A model generated the notes under the pieces. The model ran no database searches. It was given only the letters and a program-made list of their open reading frames with translations, and was not told the DNA's origin. Positions 60,292 to 64,000 of a stretch of 64,000 nt of DNA are shown here, one piece after another. The translations under genes were made by a program, and so were the position numbers. Source of the stretch: an uncultured Lachnoclostridium sp. (GTDB lineage: Bacteria > Bacillota > Clostridia > Lachnospirales > Lachnospiraceae); NCBI GenBank assembly GCA_902464595.1, contig CABQJX010000003.1, positions 1 to 64,000 on the forward strand, written 5' to 3'. Every line of letters begins with the position of its first letter. The stretch's first letter is position 1.

Positions 60292-60756
60292 ATGAAGTGT
60301 TTCCATTACAGCCTGGAACATGTACTGCACTATAAAAAGCAAGTATTAGACAATCTGAAAGCAGAGCACGCGGTTGTTTTGGAACGGGTGAACCGCAAGG
60401 AGGAGGAGATACGCTGTCTGGAAAAAAGGCTGGGGGGATTTCAAGAGGGATTTGACGCCTTAAAGACAAAGGGCGCTCCCATTGAGACCCTCCGTTTGTA
60501 TGATATGTGTATCCATGGAGTGGAGAGACAGATTTGTGGGGAGCAGGAACAGCTTTCTGTATTAAAAACCCAGGAAAGTGAAAAAAAGAAACGGGTTCTA
60601 ACAGCCCGGGTGGATACATCTCGATATGAGAAATTGAAAGAACGGCGTTTGGAAGAGTATCATGCTGCTCTTGTGAAGGAAGAAGAACGGTTTGTTGAGG
60701 AATTTATTACAAGGGGCATGGTGCAGGCAGACGAGAGAGAGGAGAGGGTAAGGTGA
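60292..60756 (+). CDS. fliJ: Flagellar export chaperone FliJ
   Basis: Coiled-coil protein of 154 residues in the FliJ position between fliI and fliK. FHYSLEHVLHYKKQVLDNLK starts the chain, and most of the remainder is charged helix. FliJ links FliI to FlhA and recycles chaperones. Start ATG 60292, seven bases after AGGAGG; GTG 60286 would overlap the ribosome site. Confidence 0.85.
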   Translation: MKCFHYSLEHVLHYKKQVLDNLKAEHAVVLERVNRKEEEIRCLEKRLGGFQEGFDALKTKGAPIETLRLYDMCIHGVERQICGEQEQLSVLKTQESEKKKRVLTARVDTSRYEKLKERRLEEYHAALVKEEERFVEEFITRGMVQADEREERVR

Positions 60757-61976
60757 TGCAGATTCAGGCATTACAGGGAACACGCTGCAGGGTGAACTCT
60801 TTTTCTGGGAGAGGCAAATCTTCTGCGGAAACCGATTTTACAAGCCTTTTGCAGGAGAGAGACTCCCGGGCAGAACGTAAAACAAACACGGAGAAGGAAT
60901 CTCTGTCTTTTTCAGGAAAAAAGTTGGAGAATATGACGGAAAAGGAAGAAAATATCTGGGATCATGAAGTGAAAGCGGAACCGGAAACAGGAGAAAAGAA
61001 GGATCAGTATCCATTGGAACAGATTCTGGCTTTTGCTGTTGGTCAGTTTGTACCAGTTCCGGCTTTAACAGGTGAGGCAGGAGGCCTTTCCGTGGAAGAT
61101 AGTCTTGGCTTGAAAGGAGAAATTGTTTCTTGCAGGCAGGATTTGACGGCTTTAGCGGCAGAGGAGCAGATGAATCATCCGGCAGCCTATGAGGTGTTTT
61201 TGGAAAAAGACATTTTAGCAGGTTATTCTGGGGAAAACAGAACAAGAGAGAAGGAGCTTGACCTGACAGCGGAACAGGGGAATGGAAAACAGCTTTCTAT
61301 CCCTAAGGAGAGCGAATCCCTTTCTTTAGAGGAATGTACAGTGGTGGAAAAGAAAGAGAACGGAACAGGGTGGGAAACGGGAAGAAGCTTGAGAGACAGT
61401 GACAAGAACGGTTCAGGGAATGAACGGGAGTCTTCTTCCACAGCTGCTTCCCTGGCGGAGGCTATGACTTTTTCAGAGTCTCCAGGACAGGCGGTTAAGC
61501 AGGACCTTCATTCTGAGCAGACCGGAAATCCAGGACTCGAACAGGATCATCTATCCTACATAGAGGGCCGCTTTCGTCTTAAAACAAATGAAACGCTGCT
61601 TACACAGGATACAGCTTCCCTGCTGGCTTCCCATTTCCCGGCAAAGGGCGGGACTATGGAGGTGGAGTTGGAGCCAGCTTATATGGGAAGGCTTACTATT
61701 CGGGTGGCTTTTGAGGGAGGAAAGACGGCTGTCACAGTTCTGGCCTCTGACCAGAGAACTTTGGATATTTTAAGCCAGAATGTGGGACAGATTGCCCAGA
61801 TTTTGGAGGAGAGGACGGGACAGCAGACTGTGGTCTATATGCCAGATCAGGCGGAGAGTGGCCAGTCAGGGCAAGAGAAACAACCTGATCATCAAAATCG
61901 GCAGGAGAATGGACGGAGAGAAAAAGGAAGAGAACAGGATTCCTTTGCTCAGCAATTACGCCTGGGATTAGTGTAA
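60756..61976 (+). CDS. fliK: Flagellar hook-length control protein FliK
   Basis: Secreted molecular ruler of about 406 residues. The long N-terminal and central part is hydrophilic, low-complexity and poorly conserved. The C-terminal Flg_hook domain has MEVELEPAYMGRLTIRVAFE, TVLASDQRTLDILSQNVGQI and RTGQQTVVYM, the known core that changes export specificity. The tail is Gln/Glu/Arg rich. Begins at ATG 60756 (GTG 60753 in frame) within the fliJ stop. Confidence 0.88.
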   Translation: MQIQALQGTRCRVNSFSGRGKSSAETDFTSLLQERDSRAERKTNTEKESLSFSGKKLENMTEKEENIWDHEVKAEPETGEKKDQYPLEQILAFAVGQFVPVPALTGEAGGLSVEDSLGLKGEIVSCRQDLTALAAEEQMNHPAAYEVFLEKDILAGYSGENRTREKELDLTAEQGNGKQLSIPKESESLSLEECTVVEKKENGTGWETGRSLRDSDKNGSGNERESSSTAASLAEAMTFSESPGQAVKQDLHSEQTGNPGLEQDHLSYIEGRFRLKTNETLLTQDTASLLASHFPAKGGTMEVELEPAYMGRLTIRVAFEGGKTAVTVLASDQRTLDILSQNVGQIAQILEERTGQQTVVYMPDQAESGQSGQEKQPDHQNRQENGRREKGREQDSFAQQLRLGLV

Positions 61977-62012
61977 TTGGAAACATAGAGATACAAGGAG
62001 GATGAGAATAAG

Positions 62013-62594
62013 ATGGCAGATAACCTTACAATCAGCGGAGCTTCAGATCCCTACTCTGTAGGCTCCTATTCCCCTGGGGTCAATAATAAAAATACGCTGA
62101 CAATAGAAAGCTATTTTAAGCTGCTGGCGGCCCAGTTGGCAAATCAGGATATGACAAATCCTATGGATAATAGTGAGATGATGGCTCAAATGACCCAGAT
62201 GGCTATGGTGCAGTCTCTCACCGCTATGACAGATTCCGTACAAACTTCCACGGCAGTGTCGACACAAACCTATGCTGCCGGTATGGTAGGACAGGAGATT
62301 ACAGTTGCTGTTGTGGACAAGGAGACAGGAAAGTCTATAGGCGTGAAATATGGAACCGTAGCTTCCGTTGACTTTACACAGGGAACACCCATTATCAAAT
62401 TAGAAGGGGATGAGGAAGGCTATCCTATGTCTTATGTCCTTGGAATGGGACAGATCCAGGATCCTTACAACAAAGGTGAGGAAAACAAAGGGGATGGGGG
62501 AAGCACAGAGGGGGATAAGATAGAAGGCGATAACACAGGAAAAGTGAAACAGGACAAACACAATTTCTTGGATGGTATTATGGGAACCGTATAA
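62013..62594 (+). CDS. flgD: Flagellar hook assembly scaffold FlgD
   Basis: Hook cap protein of 193 residues. The N-terminal export part has ESYFKLLAAQLANQDMTNPMDNSEMMAQMTQMAMVQSL, the diagnostic FlgD signature, followed by YAAGMVGQEITVAV. The C-terminus is a charged Gly/Asp/Lys tail from residue 160. Ribosome site AAGGAGG. Confidence 0.93.
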   Translation: MADNLTISGASDPYSVGSYSPGVNNKNTLTIESYFKLLAAQLANQDMTNPMDNSEMMAQMTQMAMVQSLTAMTDSVQTSTAVSTQTYAAGMVGQEITVAVVDKETGKSIGVKYGTVASVDFTQGTPIIKLEGDEEGYPMSYVLGMGQIQDPYNKGEENKGDGGSTEGDKIEGDNTGKVKQDKHNFLDGIMGTV

Positions 62595-62648
62595 AGGGTT
62601 CCATGATGTTTTATAAAATACAAATGGTAAAAGAAAGGAAAAAATACT

Positions 62649-63569
62649 ATGTTAAGGGCAATGGATTCAGCAGTAGCAGGCCTTCGGGCGCATCAGAACA
62701 AACTAGATGTAATTGGAAATAATATCGCAAATGTAAATACATTTGGCTTTAAGGCCCAGAATTTTAGTTTCAAGGAAGCTATGTATCAAACTTCCACAAG
62801 TTCTACTATGGGCTCAAATACAGCCGGAGGTGTAAACCCTGCTCAGTACGGTTATGGTACTATGATGGGCTCCATCTCTACAGACATGAGCGCTTCTACC
62901 CCTACATATGTAGGCGGTTTGAATGCAACCATCAGTGGTGAGGGATTTTTTATTACCTACCCTTCTGCGGATAAGACGGTTGCTCCCGATGATATGAAGC
63001 AGACAGATTTTAATTATACTCGTGTTGGACAGTTCAACATTGACGCAAACGGCTATTTAGTGGATGCAAATGGAAACTTTGTCTATGGATTTCGTCCGGA
63101 TGCGGTGGAAAAGCCAACCAAATTTGATGGAGACTTGAAACCCATAAAAGCACCGACAAATGTCACAGGAAATAGCTTTGATGGTGATGCACTCCAGTTA
63201 AAAGATGTAAAGATCAACAACCTGGGAGAGATCACAGCCACAGTTGTTTCTGATGATGATGCAAAGAACGGTAAGACGGTATCCTTAGGAAAAGTAGCTA
63301 TCGCTACTTTCCAGAACCCACAGGGCCTTTCTAAAAAAGGAGGTTACTACTATGGAGCCAGCGAGAGCGATAACTCGGGCTCTGCTTCTGCGACCATTCC
63401 AGGGGGATCGACAGCCAGCCTGATGACCGGATACCTTGAAGCTTCCAATGTGGATCTTGCCAAGGAATTTTCTGATATGATCACCACGCAGAGAGGATTC
63501 CAGGCTAATTCTAAGATTATTACAGTCAGTGATGAGATTCTCTCTGATCTGATTAATATGAAGCGGTAA
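62649..63569 (+). CDS. flgE: Flagellar hook protein FlgE
   Basis: Hook subunit of 306 residues. N-terminal motif LDVIGNNIANVNTFGFKAQN, middle domain starting GGLNATISGEGFFITYPS, and C-terminal ASNVDLAKEFSDMITTQRGF with QANSKIITVSDEILSDLINM. Shorter than the 400-residue enteric FlgE because the outer domain is reduced. Ribosome site AAGAAAGGA. Confidence 0.93.
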   Translation: MLRAMDSAVAGLRAHQNKLDVIGNNIANVNTFGFKAQNFSFKEAMYQTSTSSTMGSNTAGGVNPAQYGYGTMMGSISTDMSASTPTYVGGLNATISGEGFFITYPSADKTVAPDDMKQTDFNYTRVGQFNIDANGYLVDANGNFVYGFRPDAVEKPTKFDGDLKPIKAPTNVTGNSFDGDALQLKDVKINNLGEITATVVSDDDAKNGKTVSLGKVAIATFQNPQGLSKKGGYYYGASESDNSGSASATIPGGSTASLMTGYLEASNVDLAKEFSDMITTQRGFQANSKIITVSDEILSDLINMKR

Positions 63570-63573
63570 TCCT

Positions 63574-63783
63574 ATGATTTGTGTGACACGGTTAAATGGT
63601 GAAGTTCTATATCTTAACTGGCTTCAAGTAGAGTATGTGGAACGCATTCCTGAGACTAAGATTCGTATGATGAATGGAGATTATTACCTTGTGAAGGACA
63701 GCGTAGAGGAACTTCAGAAGCAGATTGAGAGCTTTCTTAGCCGATGTATGTATGGCAGGAGAAAAGAACGGGAGGACGAGTAA
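63574..63783 (+). CDS. flbD: Flagellar FlbD family protein
   Basis: Small protein of 69 residues, ICVTRLNGEVLYLNWLQVEY and TKIRMMNGDYYLVKDSVEEL, matching FlbD/SwrD-like proteins found between flgE and motA. SwrD raises flagellar motor power in Bacillus subtilis. It follows flgE by four bases. Confidence 0.9.
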   Translation: MICVTRLNGEVLYLNWLQVEYVERIPETKIRMMNGDYYLVKDSVEELQKQIESFLSRCMYGRRKEREDE

Positions 63784-63784
63784 A

Positions 63785-64000
63785 GTGGATCTGACAACTC
63801 TGATTGGGATACTGCTGAGCGTTATTCTGATGGCATATGGAATTGGACTGGATAAGTTGAGTAACTTCGTAGATACGCAAAGTCTCCTGATTGTATTTGG
63901 AGGGACGTTGACAGCAGTTGTCGCCAGCTACCCATTCACAATTTTGAAAGATATACCAAAACATTTTCGGGTATTGTTTCGTGGAAAAATATATAACATT
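63785..64000 (+). CDS. motA: Flagellar motor stator protein MotA, N-terminal part (cut by window edge)
   Basis: Proton-channel stator subunit of the flagellar motor. The visible 72 codons start at GTG 63785 (GGGAGG upstream) with MDLTTLIGILLSVILMAYGI and include the second segment SLLIVFGGTLTAVVASYPF, typical of MotA in Firmicutes. The remainder lies outside the window. Confidence 0.92.
   Translation, partial: MDLTTLIGILLSVILMAYGIGLDKLSNFVDTQSLLIVFGGTLTAVVASYPFTILKDIPKHFRVLFRGKIYNI

Noticed and set aside
1..64000. CRISPR arrays, rRNA and tRNA genes
   Set aside because: I looked for regularly spaced repeats and for tRNA or rRNA sequence patterns and found none.

Overview
The window looks like chromosomal DNA of an anaerobic, endospore-forming, flagellated member of the Clostridia, most likely a Lachnospiraceae. 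The evidence is the clostridial single-chain PurL, the sporulation pair yqfC-yqfD in front of phoH-ybeY, a DUF1846 protein, a DUF134/ferredoxin-ATPase cluster, YesM/YesN-type two-component genes and a Firmicutes-type flagellar operon. Strong AGGAGG ribosome sites and canonical TTGACA/TATAAT promoters are common. Assignment to a genus is not possible from what I can see.

Layout. 1-5664 is housekeeping: the 5' part of purL (minus strand), a DUF1846 gene broken by a frameshift, an HD-domain protein, aspartate kinase and a sugar O-acetyltransferase. 5774-6682 is a secreted-type DUF4397 protein on the minus strand. 6855-12804 is a compact run yqfC-yqfD-phoH-ybeY-DUF3048 lipoprotein-SpoVB-like flippase. 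12863-14610 is an AT-rich inserted type II restriction-modification pair resembling EcoRV. 14803-18315 holds a small membrane protein and two FAD-dependent oxidoreductases, ending in a strong terminator.

18563-33891 is a cell-surface biosynthesis island of 15 genes on one strand: a CDP-glycerol-glycerophosphotransferase-like protein, a PEP mutase fused to a nucleotidyltransferase, phosphonopyruvate decarboxylase, a phosphoesterase, an epimerase, a second nucleotidyltransferase, a Rossmann dehydrogenase, three LicD transferases, a radical SAM enzyme, a hexapeptide acyltransferase, a TagD-like cytidylyltransferase, an asparagine-synthase-like enzyme and a DUF362 protein. Together these read as a pathway that makes a C-P bonded head group, activates it with CTP and attaches it to a surface glycan. 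The radical SAM gene carries a run of 12 G that puts it out of frame, the signature of phase variation.

34129-43599 returns to core genes: proB-DUF896-proA-lepB, two AraC-type regulators, a YfcC transporter and a DUF134-NifX / twin ferredoxin-ATPase / NifX cluster. 43951-52513 is a sugar ABC transporter operon containing a metallo-beta-lactamase-fold hydrolase, a YesN/YesM two-component system and a degenerate second ABC ATPase.

52675-64000 is the flagellar region. A tyrosine recombinase gene is followed directly by two 27-bp inverted repeats (25 of 27 identical) flanking 184 bp, and then by a zinc-ribbon/AP2 gene pair and flgB-fliE-fliF-fliG-fliH-fliI-fliJ-fliK-flgD-flgE-flbD-motA. The arrangement is that of an invertible promoter switch controlling the flagellar operon. 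In the orientation given, the best promoter in the segment points away from the flagellar genes, so I predict the OFF state. flgC is missing from its usual place between flgB and fliE. Two independent ON/OFF devices, one on a surface glycoconjugate and one on flagella, are the main discoveries here.
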